A DNA stretch of 64,000 nucleotides from Pseudomonas quebecensis (GCF_026410085.1 NZ_CP112866.1:2480001-2544000); one strand, 5' to 3'; positions 16,854 to 26,320 are shown, counted from the first letter of the stretch. Numbers and translations are program-made. The notes: generated by a model not told the origin, from the letters alone.

Positions 16854-17866
16854 AACGCATTGCGGGCCGGTCGGTTGTGATAGCTGAGCAGGGCGTCGTA
16901 ACGGCGGGTGACGAGGTCATAGTCGTCACTCAGCTGATGCGGGTTGGCGTGGTTGAGCCAGTCTTGAAGCAGGCCTTGCAGGGCAGCAAGGTACGCATCG
17001 GCGGGGCTTCTCAGGGTGTACCAAAGGTGCAGCGTTTCTTGGCTGAGTTCTTTATCCGGCATCCGATCGACAAAGGCTGCGGCACTTTGCTGCGCACGCT
17101 GAACCGAAGCGGTCAACGCCGCCAGGGCTTGGGGTGTCAGGTCGGCAGCGCGTACCCCTTGGTCGATCCGTTCGACCGCCTGGCGCGCCACGATCATGTA
17201 GTTGAGCAGCTGCCAATGCAGATCTCGGCCCAGACGTTCTTCCAGCAAATCCAGCTGTACGGGGCGCAAACGCTGCTCCTCACGCGTCAGATCGTCACGC
17301 AGAGCCGCGGATGCCGACAGGTAGTCGCCACCGTTACGGCTTAGTTCTGCTTTCAATTGGTCAAGCATGACGTTGCCAAATAATTGCTGCTGCGGCGTTT
17401 TCGTGCCGGGAGTTTGACTGGGGCTGAGCAGCGTACCGACATCGCTGATTCTGCGAAGGGCCTGCACGTACTGTTGCGTAGTCGTAATCAATGGACTGCC
17501 GGGGGCTTGGCGTTCCAGCTGGAGGGTGATTGCAGGAGTGCATAGTTGCTTTTGGATCAGGCGGGCTTGGGGCTCTGCGTTGTCGCCAAATTCTTCCCGA
17601 GGCACGTTCGCGGCGCCGGAGCGCTCAGACGTCCGGACTGAGGCGTCGCCCTGAGTCAGCAAGTAGTAGGCCAGCCGAGTATCGCGGTCAACGCGGTTAA
17701 CGCAATCGATGATCGGCGCAAGCGCGCCGGCCGTTGCGGTCTGGGGGCTGTCCAGTTGGTTGAGCCACCACTCGACAATCTGCAGTTGTTTGCTGGCGCC
17801 GGCCAGGCTGAATAGGCACAGGATCAACACCACCCCAACGGGGTACAACATGATTGGCTTCATCAC
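16850..17866 (-). CDS. DUF3829-like exported protein, partner of the J-domain protein
   Basis: A 338-residue protein with an N-terminal hydrophobic signal or anchor (residues about 4-24) and an otherwise helical, soluble body. It has two cysteines, in APIIDCVNR and KQLCTPAITL. I believe it belongs to DUF3829 because that family is often encoded beside J-domain membrane proteins like the one upstream, but the signature is not strong. The first codon is GTG at 17866, overlapping the upstream stop as GTGA; the next codon is ATG at 17863. The overlap indicates translational coupling with the J-domain gene. Confidence 0.6.
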   Translation of the reverse strand: MMKPIMLYPVGVVLILCLFSLAGASKQLQIVEWWLNQLDSPQTATAGALAPIIDCVNRVDRDTRLAYYLLTQGDASVRTSERSGAANVPREEFGDNAEPQARLIQKQLCTPAITLQLERQAPGSPLITTTQQYVQALRRISDVGTLLSPSQTPGTKTPQQQLFGNVMLDQLKAELSRNGGDYLSASAALRDDLTREEQRLRPVQLDLLEERLGRDLHWQLLNYMIVARQAVERIDQGVRAADLTPQALAALTASVQRAQQSAAAFVDRMPDKELSQETLHLWYTLRSPADAYLAALQGLLQDWLNHANPHQLSDDYDLVTRRYDALLSYHNRPARNAF

Positions 17867-19431
17867 TCAGCCTCCTGGCCGTACCACTGTGCCTGGGTCG
17901 CGGGTGCCTGGCAGGGCTGTGCGGTTCTCGGCATGCGGCTGCACACGCGCTCTGTCCACTGTTGCAGGCCTTGATTGCGATCTACCTGATAATGACTGTC
18001 AATGCTTTTGAGCGCTGCGAACATCACTGCCATGAGCAACGTGATAAGGCCAAATGCGCCGATGGTCTTGCGCGGATGGAGGCTGGACCATTCTTTGTAA
18101 CCCGTGCGTGCTTGACGTTTACCCGCTCCGATCACGGCCAGGGTCGCCACCATCATCAGGCCCGCAACCGGGCCGAATTGAACACTGATGGCAACACTCA
18201 TGATCGCCCCCGGCAGCAGATCGCGCAGCGGCAATAACGGCAGGCGGGTAGGGCAGAGTCGCGTCGGTAGGCGGACGGCGAGGCGTTCATCCAGGACGCG
18301 AACCCGATGTACCAGCGGGCGCCACAGTTGCCAGGCCAGGGCGCCGACCACGACATAGGCCACCGACCATGCCAACGCGTGGCCCAGTGTGCTGACCAGG
18401 CCCCCTGAAAACCATGGTGCCTGGAACAGCGCACCAGTCACACAGCCCAGCACTGTTGCCAGCGCCAGCGGCCAAGTGTCGACAGCAGTTTCCCACTCCT
18501 GCCAGAAATAAACCGTACCGCCCGGCAGGGACAGCGCAACGTCGGGATGATCGGTTTTAATACGCGCGGCCAGCGTTCGGCACGCATCCCAGTCGGCCTC
18601 GCTCAAGCGCTGGGCGAATGCACGTCGCTGCCCCAGTGTCATCGGTGCCAACAACAAACGAGCGGCGCGCTGCTGCGCAGTGTGCGGCGGCACAACAGCC
18701 AGCACACGCTGGTGGGCAATGAACGCCGGCCCTTGCTCACGCCGCAACAGATGCTGCCATTCATTTTTGGGGCAGGGGTTTTCGCCACCGAGAGGCCAGC
18801 TCTGCCCGGCGCGGACGGCCTCGAACAAAGCAGGAAACCAGAAGTGGCTGTCGCATAGCAGCGTGGCAAGTGTCTGGTTGAGCCATTGAGCGTGCGCCGG
18901 CTGGCGCAACCAGGCGTGATCGTCACGCCGAGCGTACGCATCAAGGAAATCTGCTTCGTTACGTTGTGCAAGGGCCAGCGCCAATCGGCTGTGCAACGCC
19001 TGCCTGCATTGAGAGGTCAGGGCATCCAGCCATTGCGCAGGCAGCTCCAGGCGCTGCCAGGCGCTGAGCCAGTGGAAGGTATCAAACGCCCAGCGACGCT
19101 CCTCATCGCTCACGGTGTCGTCGCTGATACAGCGTTCGAGCAGCGCCACCTCGAATGCCGGGCCGTTGCCTTGGGCCAAGGCTTGCTGATAGCGCTGGGG
19201 TAGGGTGGCGTCCACCGGTTCTGGCGCGGCCATCTCGACCGCCGTGGCGGCAAACGCGTCATCCAGCGCCGATTCTTGCCCACTCATGGCCGCTTCATAC
19301 GCTTCACGCAGGCGCTGGAAACCCTCGGGATCAGCATCCGGCCGGGTTTTCTTCAGCAGCGCCGCGTAGGTGCGCTTGATGGTGCGGCTATCGGCATCCG
19401 GGGGCAGATCAAGAACTTCCCAGCAAGTCAT
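17863..19431 (-). CDS. J-domain membrane protein
   Basis: A 522-residue protein. Residues 1-60 resemble a DnaJ J-domain: TCWEVLDLPPDADSRTIKRTYAALLKKTRPDADPEGFQRLREAYEAA-type pattern (positions 2-48). The diagnostic HPD tripeptide is RPD here, so stimulation of Hsp70 is uncertain. A long helical region follows, then about four membrane segments in the last 200 residues. The start was placed at 19431, just before the J-domain; an upstream in-frame start at 19464 adds 11 residues. It is translationally coupled to the gene at 16850-17866. The function is unknown, probably an envelope-associated co-chaperone. Confidence 0.72.
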   Translation of the reverse strand: MTCWEVLDLPPDADSRTIKRTYAALLKKTRPDADPEGFQRLREAYEAAMSGQESALDDAFAATAVEMAAPEPVDATLPQRYQQALAQGNGPAFEVALLERCISDDTVSDEERRWAFDTFHWLSAWQRLELPAQWLDALTSQCRQALHSRLALALAQRNEADFLDAYARRDDHAWLRQPAHAQWLNQTLATLLCDSHFWFPALFEAVRAGQSWPLGGENPCPKNEWQHLLRREQGPAFIAHQRVLAVVPPHTAQQRAARLLLAPMTLGQRRAFAQRLSEADWDACRTLAARIKTDHPDVALSLPGGTVYFWQEWETAVDTWPLALATVLGCVTGALFQAPWFSGGLVSTLGHALAWSVAYVVVGALAWQLWRPLVHRVRVLDERLAVRLPTRLCPTRLPLLPLRDLLPGAIMSVAISVQFGPVAGLMMVATLAVIGAGKRQARTGYKEWSSLHPRKTIGAFGLITLLMAVMFAALKSIDSHYQVDRNQGLQQWTERVCSRMPRTAQPCQAPATQAQWYGQEAE

Positions 19432-19549
19432 GTGCGGTGCAGCTCCGTGAAGAATCGCGCGCACCTTACCTGTTTCATTGGCCAGTAAGCCAGCAGTAGT
19501 AAGGACACTGCTTAACGCTTTGTAGTGTGCCGGATCGCTGCAAATCGGC

Positions 19550-19581
19550 GCGCGCGGCCCGCCCCTGGCTGGACCGCGCGC
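19550..19581. terminator. GC-rich hairpin after the DUF1254 gene
   Basis: GCGCGCGG (19550-19557) pairs with CCGCGCGC (19574-19581) around a 16-base loop, five bases after the DUF1254 stop codon on the minus strand. No T run follows, so termination is likely but not certain. Confidence 0.4.
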
Positions 19582-19585
19582 GGTA

Positions 19586-20986
19586 TCACTTGAGCGGTGT
19601 CAACGGCGGCAATTTCCACTGACCGCTACCCACCTCAGGCTTGGGCAGGTAGATTCGCAGTACGGCATAAAAAGGACCGGGGGGAGCCGGCAACCAATTG
19701 CTCTGTTCGGCTTTGGGCGGTTCGTGATGCTGCAGGGCCAGGGTCAGACCTCCATCAGCGTCGAGCTTGAGACCAGGCAACATGCGCGAGTTGATCAGGT
19801 AGCGCTTCTTGTGGTTGGGTACCAGTAGCTTTGTCCTGGCGTCGTACATGGTCAGCGACCAGAACGCATCCGCCGGCGGCAGTTGATCCTTGTTGAAGTG
19901 CACGGTATAGCTATGGCGGGCGCCATTGGCGGGCTTGCCTTCGCTGTCGACCAGATACTCCAGGTACGCGGCTTCATCGGTTGAATTGCCAAAAATGCTC
20001 AGATTCGCACCGGCGTAGCGGTACAGGTAGTTGTTCTGCAAGCGATCACGACTACCGAACAGGTCGCCGCTTGGCACTTGGCGGGTGTCTATTTTGTCTT
20101 TCTTGAACGCGGCAAACTCAGCCTTGCCGTCGGCAATCCCGTCTTCCAGGGCCTTGCGCTGTTCGGCGCTGAGCTGGTTGAGCTTGAACGGCGCGCCGGG
20201 GGCGATGCCGATTTTGGCGAAGCGCGCCAGCAGGTCTTTCTCGCTGTCCTGGGGCGCGGCGAACGCCAGCATGAAATTCAGGTAGCGGAACAGTTGCGGG
20301 CTGTCGCTCATGGTGGCGGTGGGTTTGGGCCACTCGACCTTCGGCGCGCTGGCCGGTGCAGGTTGCTTGACGTAGCTGCTCAGCGGCTGGACTTTATAGC
20401 CGCTCTGAATCTGCTTGACCTTGCCCAGGTCTTTTTCGTCGAACAACTGCGTGCGGTACAGCGCATAAGCGATGTTGCTCTCGCTGTAGACCACACGGTC
20501 GATGTCCACCGGTTGCTGACCTTTCCAATCCGGCCCGGCGATCATGTAGTGGCCACCGTTGTTGCCGGTGCTGCGCGTGCCCAGGTACGCGAAGTTCTGC
20601 GTATAGAGGTCGATCAACTGCACCGAGTAGTAACGGTTGTCGTCGATCTTGGGCAGGGTCAGCACCAACGGTTCGCGGCGCAGGTCCATCCACACGAACG
20701 AGTAGGGCGTGTCGGAGTTCGGGGTGACGAATGCGGTGTCCTTGGGCGTGAACACCTGGGCGGTATTGCCGATGTGGTTGAACGGCGCCTTGAAGTTGGC
20801 GCCGCCTTTGTCAACGGCCTGGGTGTAGAGCGTCTTGTACATTTCCACCACCGGGAACCCGTACAGGTAGGCTTCCTTGGCGATGGCCCGCGCTTCGCTC
20901 GGGGTGGCGGTGAAATCGGCCCAGGCGCCGCTGCTCAGGAGTATCGAGAGGCTCGCCAACAGCAGGCGCGTCGGTTTTCTGATCAT
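19586..20986 (-). CDS. DUF1254/DUF1214 exported protein
   Basis: A 466-residue periplasmic protein. A signal peptide (KPTRLLLASLSILLSSGAWA) precedes the mature part. The N-terminal DUF1254 domain contains AYLYGFPVVEMYKTLY and TPNSDTPYSFVWMDLR, and the C-terminal DUF1214 domain contains DAFWSLTMYD and LLVPNHKKRYLINSR. The biochemical role of these proteins is unknown. The start at 20986 has AAGGACG before it; an in-frame codon 13 residues upstream would place charged residues before the signal peptide. A GC-rich hairpin at 19550-19581 lies just behind the stop codon. Confidence 0.9.
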   Translation of the reverse strand: MIRKPTRLLLASLSILLSSGAWADFTATPSEARAIAKEAYLYGFPVVEMYKTLYTQAVDKGGANFKAPFNHIGNTAQVFTPKDTAFVTPNSDTPYSFVWMDLRREPLVLTLPKIDDNRYYSVQLIDLYTQNFAYLGTRSTGNNGGHYMIAGPDWKGQQPVDIDRVVYSESNIAYALYRTQLFDEKDLGKVKQIQSGYKVQPLSSYVKQPAPASAPKVEWPKPTATMSDSPQLFRYLNFMLAFAAPQDSEKDLLARFAKIGIAPGAPFKLNQLSAEQRKALEDGIADGKAEFAAFKKDKIDTRQVPSGDLFGSRDRLQNNYLYRYAGANLSIFGNSTDEAAYLEYLVDSEGKPANGARHSYTVHFNKDQLPPADAFWSLTMYDARTKLLVPNHKKRYLINSRMLPGLKLDADGGLTLALQHHEPPKAEQSNWLPAPPGPFYAVLRIYLPKPEVGSGQWKLPPLTPLK

Positions 20987-21094
20987 GTTGTCGCGTCCTT
21001 TTGAGGCTCTTGACGATTTTTTCAAAGGATATGGGAACGCGCAGAGTTTCCGATTTTATTTGTCCAAGGTCACGTAAATCTCTCGTTGCCCGAT

Positions 21095-21122
21095 ACAAAA
21101 ATGCCGCCCGAAAGGGCGGCAT
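21095..21122 (-). terminator. Rho-independent terminator of the receiver gene
   Basis: A 9-base perfect stem ATGCCGCCC / GGGCGGCAT with a GAAA tetraloop (21101-21122) is followed on the minus strand by a run of five T. It lies 18 bases after the stop of the receiver gene at 21140. Confidence 0.88.
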
Positions 21123-21139
21123 TCAATGGAGAAGCCAGC

Positions 21140-21505
21140 TCAAACAGAAGAAAGGATTGATTTGACCTTGTCACGCAATTGATCGATGGAAAACGGTTTG
21201 CCAATCACCTGCATATCGGCGGGGGCGCCGATATGTTCGGCATAGCCGCTGGCAAACAGGATCGGCAGACCAGGGCGCAGTGCGCGGACCTCTTTGGCCA
21301 ACTCCTTGCCGTCCATGTCCGGCAGGCCCACATCGCTCATCATCAGGTCGATGACCTGGCCCTTGTCGCTGACCACCTTGAGTGCTGCCGCCGCATCCGC
21401 CGCCTCGATCACCACGTACTCCAGTTCTTCGAGCACATCGACAATCAGCATGCGCACGATGTTGTCGTCTTCGACAACCAGGATGGTGGACGGGGGTAGG
21501 GGCAT
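21140..21505 (-). CDS. Single-domain response regulator receiver
   Basis: A 121-residue stand-alone receiver. It has the acidic pair in LVVEDDN, the phosphoryl-accepting Asp in MMSDVGLPDMDG, the conserved Ser/Ala region LFASGYAEH and the lysine in IGKPFS. No output domain follows. The sequence strongly resembles the C-terminal receiver of the hybrid kinase at 32845-34515 (SDVGLPGMNG, GYAEH, AKPF), so it may take phosphate from a similar kinase. The start at 21505 removes an unlikely 19-residue extension and has AGGAAC-type spacing on the minus strand. A strong terminator follows. Confidence 0.88.
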   Translation of the reverse strand: MPLPPSTILVVEDDNIVRMLIVDVLEELEYVVIEAADAAAALKVVSDKGQVIDLMMSDVGLPDMDGKELAKEVRALRPGLPILFASGYAEHIGAPADMQVIGKPFSIDQLRDKVKSILSSV

Positions 21506-21652
21506 AGTGGGAGTTCCTGAGAAGAAAGAAAGCAGGTCATAGAATTCAACAAGACGCGTCACTAGTGAGTCTTTTTGATCCAGGCAAGTTCCCCTGGCCG
21601 GCGCATTGTGACGATACCGGCCAGTAATGTCTCCTGCTCAGGTACGCAGGTT

Positions 21653-21856
21653 TTACAAAGCCTCGTCCAGGATCGCTTGTAACGCGGGTTTCTTGACGTT
21701 GGCTGCACTCAAGTCGGCCACATCAAACGTACTGACGTAAAACTCCCGCGCCCCGCGCTTGCTGCCGTAAGGCGATAGCGTAGCGGCAATGCCTCCGCTG
21801 TTAAGGACCTTTTCCATCCCCTCCTGCATTGACTGCAAGGTGGTGAATTTGGCCAT
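21653..21856 (-). CDS. Small conserved hypothetical protein
   Basis: A 67-residue protein I do not recognise. It starts MAKFTTLQSMQEGMEK and contains GSKRGAREFYVSTFDVADL. It has no signal peptide, no membrane segment and no cysteine. Its codon use is like its neighbours, and it is divergent from the large sensor kinase at 21992. The regular amphipathic N-terminus suggests a folded small protein. The ribosome-binding site is poor. Confidence 0.5.
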   Translation of the reverse strand: MAKFTTLQSMQEGMEKVLNSGGIAATLSPYGSKRGAREFYVSTFDVADLSAANVKKPALQAILDEAL

Positions 21857-21991
21857 TCCGGAGTTGGGTTCCGGCAGGCGTTTTTACGGCACTGGCCGCG
21901 CCTTGGTGAACCGTTGCCATCAGAAAAATGGCGTTCAGGCGCAACTTTGGGGCAAACTCCCGGTTTTTCCGTATTTGGCCAAGGCATGCCC

Positions 21992-24900
21992 ATGACTCCC
22001 GCTTCGTCCGTCGATGAAAAGAGCTTCCGTACCCTGCTGAGCAGAAACGTGGCATTGCCCCTGGGTGTGGGCGTGCTCAGCGCGGTGTTTTTCGTGTGCC
22101 TGATCACCTATTTGCTCTCGGTGATCCAGTGGGTGGAGCACACCGACCGGGTCATCAACAACCTCAATGAGACGTCAAAGCTGACGGTCGATCTGGAAAC
22201 CGGCATGCGCGGCTTCCTGATCACCGGGGACGAGCATTTCCTCGACCCGTACGAAGTGGCCAAGCCGCGCATCATTGCGGACCTGCATAACCTGCAGGAG
22301 CTGGTGGCCGACAACCCGCAGCAGGTCGACCGCCTCAAGCGCCTGGAAGCGTTGCAACTGGAGTGGAACAAGTACGCCCAGTCGATGATTGATATGCAGC
22401 GCCAGAGCGGCGACTACCGCAGCGCGGTAAAGGCCGGGCGGGGCAAGCGCTTGACCGACGAGATTCGCAAGGAATACGACGATGCGGTGGCCATGGAGCA
22501 GCAGTTCCGCATCGCCCGTAATGCCGACGTCACCCGCACCACGGTGGCAAGCGTAGGCCTTTACCTGGTATTCGTGCTGGGCCTGAGCGCCTTTCTCGCG
22601 TATATCGGCAGAAAAAATCTAGTCTCACTTTCAGTAAGTTACAGCGCAAACCTCGCGTCACAACAGAAGATCGCACGGCGTCTGGAACAGCAAGCATGGC
22701 TGCGTAATGGCCAGACCGAACTGGCCGAGCAGGTGTTGGGCCAACTGACCTTGAACATGCTGGGTCGCAATATCCTGCAGTTTTTCGCCCAATACATGGG
22801 CTCGGCGGTCGGGGCACTCTATGTGCGCGAAGAGCACGGCGGCCTGAAGCGCATTGCAACCTACGGCTTTTCCCGCGAGCAGGAGCAACAGGAGCAGGCG
22901 ATCTACAGCGACGAGGGCATCGTCGGCCAGGCCGCGCAGCTCGATCGCTTGATCCGTCTGGACGATGTGCCGGTGGACTACTTCAAGGTCAGCTCGGGCC
23001 TGGGTGAAGGCACCACCCGCAGTGTGCTGGTGATGCCCACCAGCGACGATGATCGCGTCAACGGCGTCGTCGAGCTGGGCTTCCTGCGTCCGCTGCAGGA
23101 GCGCGACGTGGAACTGGTGGAACTGATCGCCGGCAACATCGGCACCTCCATCGAGGCCGCGCGTTATCGCCAGCGCCTGCAGGAAGTGCTGGCCGAGACG
23201 CAGCAGCTCAACGAAGAGCTGCAAGTGCAGCAGGAAGAACTCAAGACCGCCAACGAAGAACTCGAAGAACAGTCGCGCATCCTCAAGGAGTCCCAGGCCC
23301 ATCTGGAAACCCAGCAGGCCGAACTGGAGCAGACCAACGAGCAACTGGCCGAACAGACCCAGACCCTGGCCGAGCAGCGCGACGCCATGGACCGCAAGAA
23401 CATCGAGCTCAACCAGGCCCAACTGGAACTGGAAGACCGCGCCGAAGAACTGCAGCGTTCAAGCAAGTACAAATCCGAGTTCCTCGCCAACATGTCCCAT
23501 GAGCTGCGCACGCCGCTCAACAGCTCGCTGATCCTGGCCAAACTGCTGGCGGAAAACCCCCAGGACAACCTGAGCGCCGAGCAGGTCAAGTTTGCCGAGT
23601 CGATCTATTCGGCGGGCAACGACCTGCTCAATCTGATCAATGACATCCTCGATATTTCCAAGGTTGAAGCCGGCAAACTGGAAGTGCGCCCGGAAACCTC
23701 CAGCGTGGCGCGCCTGGTGGACGGTCTGCGGGGGATGTTCGAACCGCTGGCGGCCGATCGCAAGCTGGGCTTCCAGGTGGAGGTGCAGGAGGGCGCTCCC
23801 GCCATGCTGTTCACCGACCGCCAGCGCCTGGAGCAGATCCTCAAGAACCTGCTGTCCAACGCAATCAAGTTTACCGAGCAGGGCCAGGTAAGCCTGTCGG
23901 TGTCCGGCGCCGCCGAAGGCGGCATTGTGTTCAGCGTGCGCGATTCCGGCATCGGCATTGCCCTGGACCAGCAGGAAAGCATCTTTGAAGCCTTCCGCCA
24001 GGCCGACGGCACCACCAATCGACGTTACGGCGGTACCGGCCTGGGGCTGTCGATCTCCCGCGACCTGGCGACCCTACTCGGCGGCTCGATCCAGGTGACC
24101 AGTGAGCCTGGCAAGGGCAGCGTGTTTACCCTGGTACTGCCGGAGCAGTATGAAGAGCGCCCGCGGGACGCCGCCACCGAGGAGGCGCCGCGCCCAGTGG
24201 TTGCAGCGCCCGCACCGGCCCCCGTCAAGGTCTCGCCGTTGCCGGTGGCCGATGCGGAGCAGATCCCACGCTTTGCCGACGACCGCGACAAGGCCCCGTT
24301 CACCACGCGCTGCATCCTGGTCGTAGAAGACGAGCCGAATTTCGCGCGGATTCTGTTCGACCTGGCCCACGAGCTGGGCTATCAGTGCCTGGTCGCCCAC
24401 GGGGCCGACGAAGGCTACAACCTGGCCGAGCAGTACATTCCCGATGCGATCCTGCTCGACATGCGCCTGCCGGACCATTCCGGCTTGACCGTGCTGCAGC
24501 GTCTGAAGGAACACGCCAATACCCGCCATATCCCGGTGCACGTCATTTCCGTGGAAGACCGTGTCGAAGCCGCCATGCACATGGGCGCCATCGGTTATGC
24601 CGTCAAGCCCACCACCCGTGAAGAGCTCAAGGACGTGTTTGCGCGCCTGGAAGCCAAACTGACGCAAAAGGTCAAGCGTGTGCTGCTGGTGGAGGACGAC
24701 GACCTGCAGCGCGACAGCATCGCCCGCCTGATCGGCGACGATGACATCGAAATCACCGCCGTCGGCTTCGCCCAAGAAGCCCTCGAACTGCTGCGCAACA
24801 ACGTCTACGACTGCATGATCATCGATCTCAAGCTGCCGGACATGCTGGGCAACGAGCTGCTCAAGCGCATGGCCACCGAGGACATTTGTTCGTTCCCGCC

Positions 24901-25489
24901 GGTAATCGTCTACACCGGGCGCAACCTGACTCGCGATGAAGAAGCCGAGCTGCGTAAATATTCGCGCTCGATCATCATCAAGGGCGCGCGCTCGCCGGAG
25001 CGTCTGTTGGACGAAGTCACACTCTTTCTGCACAAAGTCGAATCCCAGCTGTCCCATGAGCGCCAGAAGATGCTCAAGACTGCCCGCAGCCGCGACAAGG
25101 TGTTCGAGGGGCGCAAGATTCTGTTGGTGGACGACGATGTGCGTAACATCTTCGCCCTGACCAGCGCCCTGGAGCACAAAGGCGCGGTGGTGGTGATCGG
25201 GCGTAACGGCCGTGAAGCCATCGACCGTCTCAATGAAGTCGAGGACATCGATCTGGTGCTGATGGACGTCATGATGCCGGAGATGGACGGTTACGAGGCC
25301 ACGGCGTTGATTCGCCAGGACCCACGCTGGAAAAAGCTGCCGATCATCGCCGTGACCGCCAAGGCCATGAAAGACGACCAGGAGCGCTGCCTCGCGGCGG
25401 GCTCCAATGATTACCTGGCCAAACCGATCGACCTGGATCGTCTGTTCTCGTTGATTCGCGTATGGCTGCCGAAGATGGAACGCATTTAA
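21992..25489 (+). CDS. CHASE3-GAF hybrid sensor histidine kinase with three receivers
   Basis: A 1165-residue inner-membrane kinase. Order: membrane helix (about 19-45), CHASE3 periplasmic sensor (about 50-180, LETGMRGFLITGDEHFLDPY), second helix (about 187-208), GAF (about 260-395), a long Glu/Gln-rich coiled coil (about 396-490), HisKA with His503 in NMSHELRTPLN, HATPase (NLLSNAIKFTE, DSGIGI, GGTGLGLSIS), then receivers with phospho-acceptors Asp823 (LLDMRLPDHSG), Asp945 (IIDLKLPDMLG) and Asp1092 (LMDVMMPEMDG). The start at 21992 has AAGG 7 bases before it; an ATG two codons earlier is possible. CheR, CheB, a receiver-kinase and a receiver follow as an operon. The coiled coil looks like a chemoreceptor methylation helix, which could explain the CheR/CheB partners. 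Confidence 0.95.
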   Translation: MTPASSVDEKSFRTLLSRNVALPLGVGVLSAVFFVCLITYLLSVIQWVEHTDRVINNLNETSKLTVDLETGMRGFLITGDEHFLDPYEVAKPRIIADLHNLQELVADNPQQVDRLKRLEALQLEWNKYAQSMIDMQRQSGDYRSAVKAGRGKRLTDEIRKEYDDAVAMEQQFRIARNADVTRTTVASVGLYLVFVLGLSAFLAYIGRKNLVSLSVSYSANLASQQKIARRLEQQAWLRNGQTELAEQVLGQLTLNMLGRNILQFFAQYMGSAVGALYVREEHGGLKRIATYGFSREQEQQEQAIYSDEGIVGQAAQLDRLIRLDDVPVDYFKVSSGLGEGTTRSVLVMPTSDDDRVNGVVELGFLRPLQERDVELVELIAGNIGTSIEAARYRQRLQEVLAETQQLNEELQVQQEELKTANEELEEQSRILKESQAHLETQQAELEQTNEQLAEQTQTLAEQRDAMDRKNIELNQAQLELEDRAEELQRSSKYKSEFLANMSHELRTPLNSSLILAKLLAENPQDNLSAEQVKFAESIYSAGNDLLNLINDILDISKVEAGKLEVRPETSSVARLVDGLRGMFEPLAADRKLGFQVEVQEGAPAMLFTDRQRLEQILKNLLSNAIKFTEQGQVSLSVSGAAEGGIVFSVRDSGIGIALDQQESIFEAFRQADGTTNRRYGGTGLGLSISRDLATLLGGSIQVTSEPGKGSVFTLVLPEQYEERPRDAATEEAPRPVVAAPAPAPVKVSPLPVADAEQIPRFADDRDKAPFTTRCILVVEDEPNFARILFDLAHELGYQCLVAHGADEGYNLAEQYIPDAILLDMRLPDHSGLTVLQRLKEHANTRHIPVHVISVEDRVEAAMHMGAIGYAVKPTTREELKDVFARLEAKLTQKVKRVLLVEDDDLQRDSIARLIGDDDIEITAVGFAQEALELLRNNVYDCMIIDLKLPDMLGNELLKRMATEDICSFPPVIVYTGRNLTRDEEAELRKYSRSIIIKGARSPERLLDEVTLFLHKVESQLSHERQKMLKTARSRDKVFEGRKILLVDDDVRNIFALTSALEHKGAVVVIGRNGREAIDRLNEVEDIDLVLMDVMMPEMDGYEATALIRQDPRWKKLPIIAVTAKAMKDDQERCLAAGSNDYLAKPIDLDRLFSLIRVWLPKMERI

Positions 25490-26320
25490 GTGGAGCGAAG
25501 TTTTTTGGAAAAAAGCAGCGATATTGAGCTGCGCCTGCTGATCGAGGCGATTTACCTCAAGTACAGCTATGACTTTCGCGACTACTCCGGGGCGTCGGTC
25601 AAACGACGCGTGGCCCATGCCATGCGCCAGTTCGACTGCGCCACCATTTCCGCGCTGCAGGAGCGGGTGCTGCATGACCCGGCGGCGTTCATGCAGTTAT
25701 TGCAGTTCCTGACGATCCCGGTGAGCGAGATGTTTCGCGACCCGTCGCACTTCCTGGCGATCCGCCAGGAAGTGGTGCCGCTGCTCAAGACTTACCCGTC
25801 GATCAAGATCTGGATCGCCGGTTGCAGCACGGGGGAGGAGGTGTACTCCATGGCTATCCTGTTGCGTGAAGAGGGCCTGCTGGAGCGTACGATTATCTAC
25901 GCCACCGACATCAACCCGGCGTCCCTGGATAAAGCCAAACAGGGCATTTTCTCTCTGGAGAACGTGCGGGCGTACACCAGCAATTATCAACAGGCCGGAG
26001 GGCAGCGTTCGTTTGCCGACTACTACACCGCGGCTTACGATTACGCGATCTTCGATAAAACGCTGCGGGAGAACGTGACGTTCGCCGACCACAGCCTGGC
26101 CACCGACAGCGTATTTTCAGAAACTCAATTAATTTCTTGTCGCAACGTACTGATTTATTTTAATAAAAATTTGCAGGACCGGGCGTTTGGGTTGTTTCAT
26201 GAGTCGCTGTGCCATCGCGGCTTCCTGGTGCTCGGCAGCAAGGAAACCCTGGATTTTTCTGGCTACAGCAAGCACTTCGAACCCTTGGTCAAGCAGGAAC
26301 GGATCTACCGCAAATCATGA
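25490..26320 (+). CDS. CheR-type protein-glutamate methyltransferase
   Basis: A 276-residue SAM-dependent methyltransferase of the CheR family. The N-terminal helical domain (residues about 10-85) is followed by the SAM-binding motif WIAGCSTGEEVYS and the family motif ISCRNVLIYFNK. CheR adds methyl groups to glutamates of chemoreceptors; here no receptor is adjacent and the upstream sensor kinase is the likely target. The frame opens with GTG at 25490 directly after the kinase stop codon; a TTG at 25505 with GGAG 9 bases before it is an alternative start. The stop overlaps the next start as ATGA. The stretch 26119-26175 is strikingly A+T-rich. Confidence 0.92.
   Translation: MERSFLEKSSDIELRLLIEAIYLKYSYDFRDYSGASVKRRVAHAMRQFDCATISALQERVLHDPAAFMQLLQFLTIPVSEMFRDPSHFLAIRQEVVPLLKTYPSIKIWIAGCSTGEEVYSMAILLREEGLLERTIIYATDINPASLDKAKQGIFSLENVRAYTSNYQQAGGQRSFADYYTAAYDYAIFDKTLRENVTFADHSLATDSVFSETQLISCRNVLIYFNKNLQDRAFGLFHESLCHRGFLVLGSKETLDFSGYSKHFEPLVKQERIYRKS

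Noticed and set aside
24074..25675. A 533-codon open frame on the minus strand
   Set aside because: Antisense to the receiver domains of the CHASE3 kinase, whose phospho-acceptor motifs are intact.
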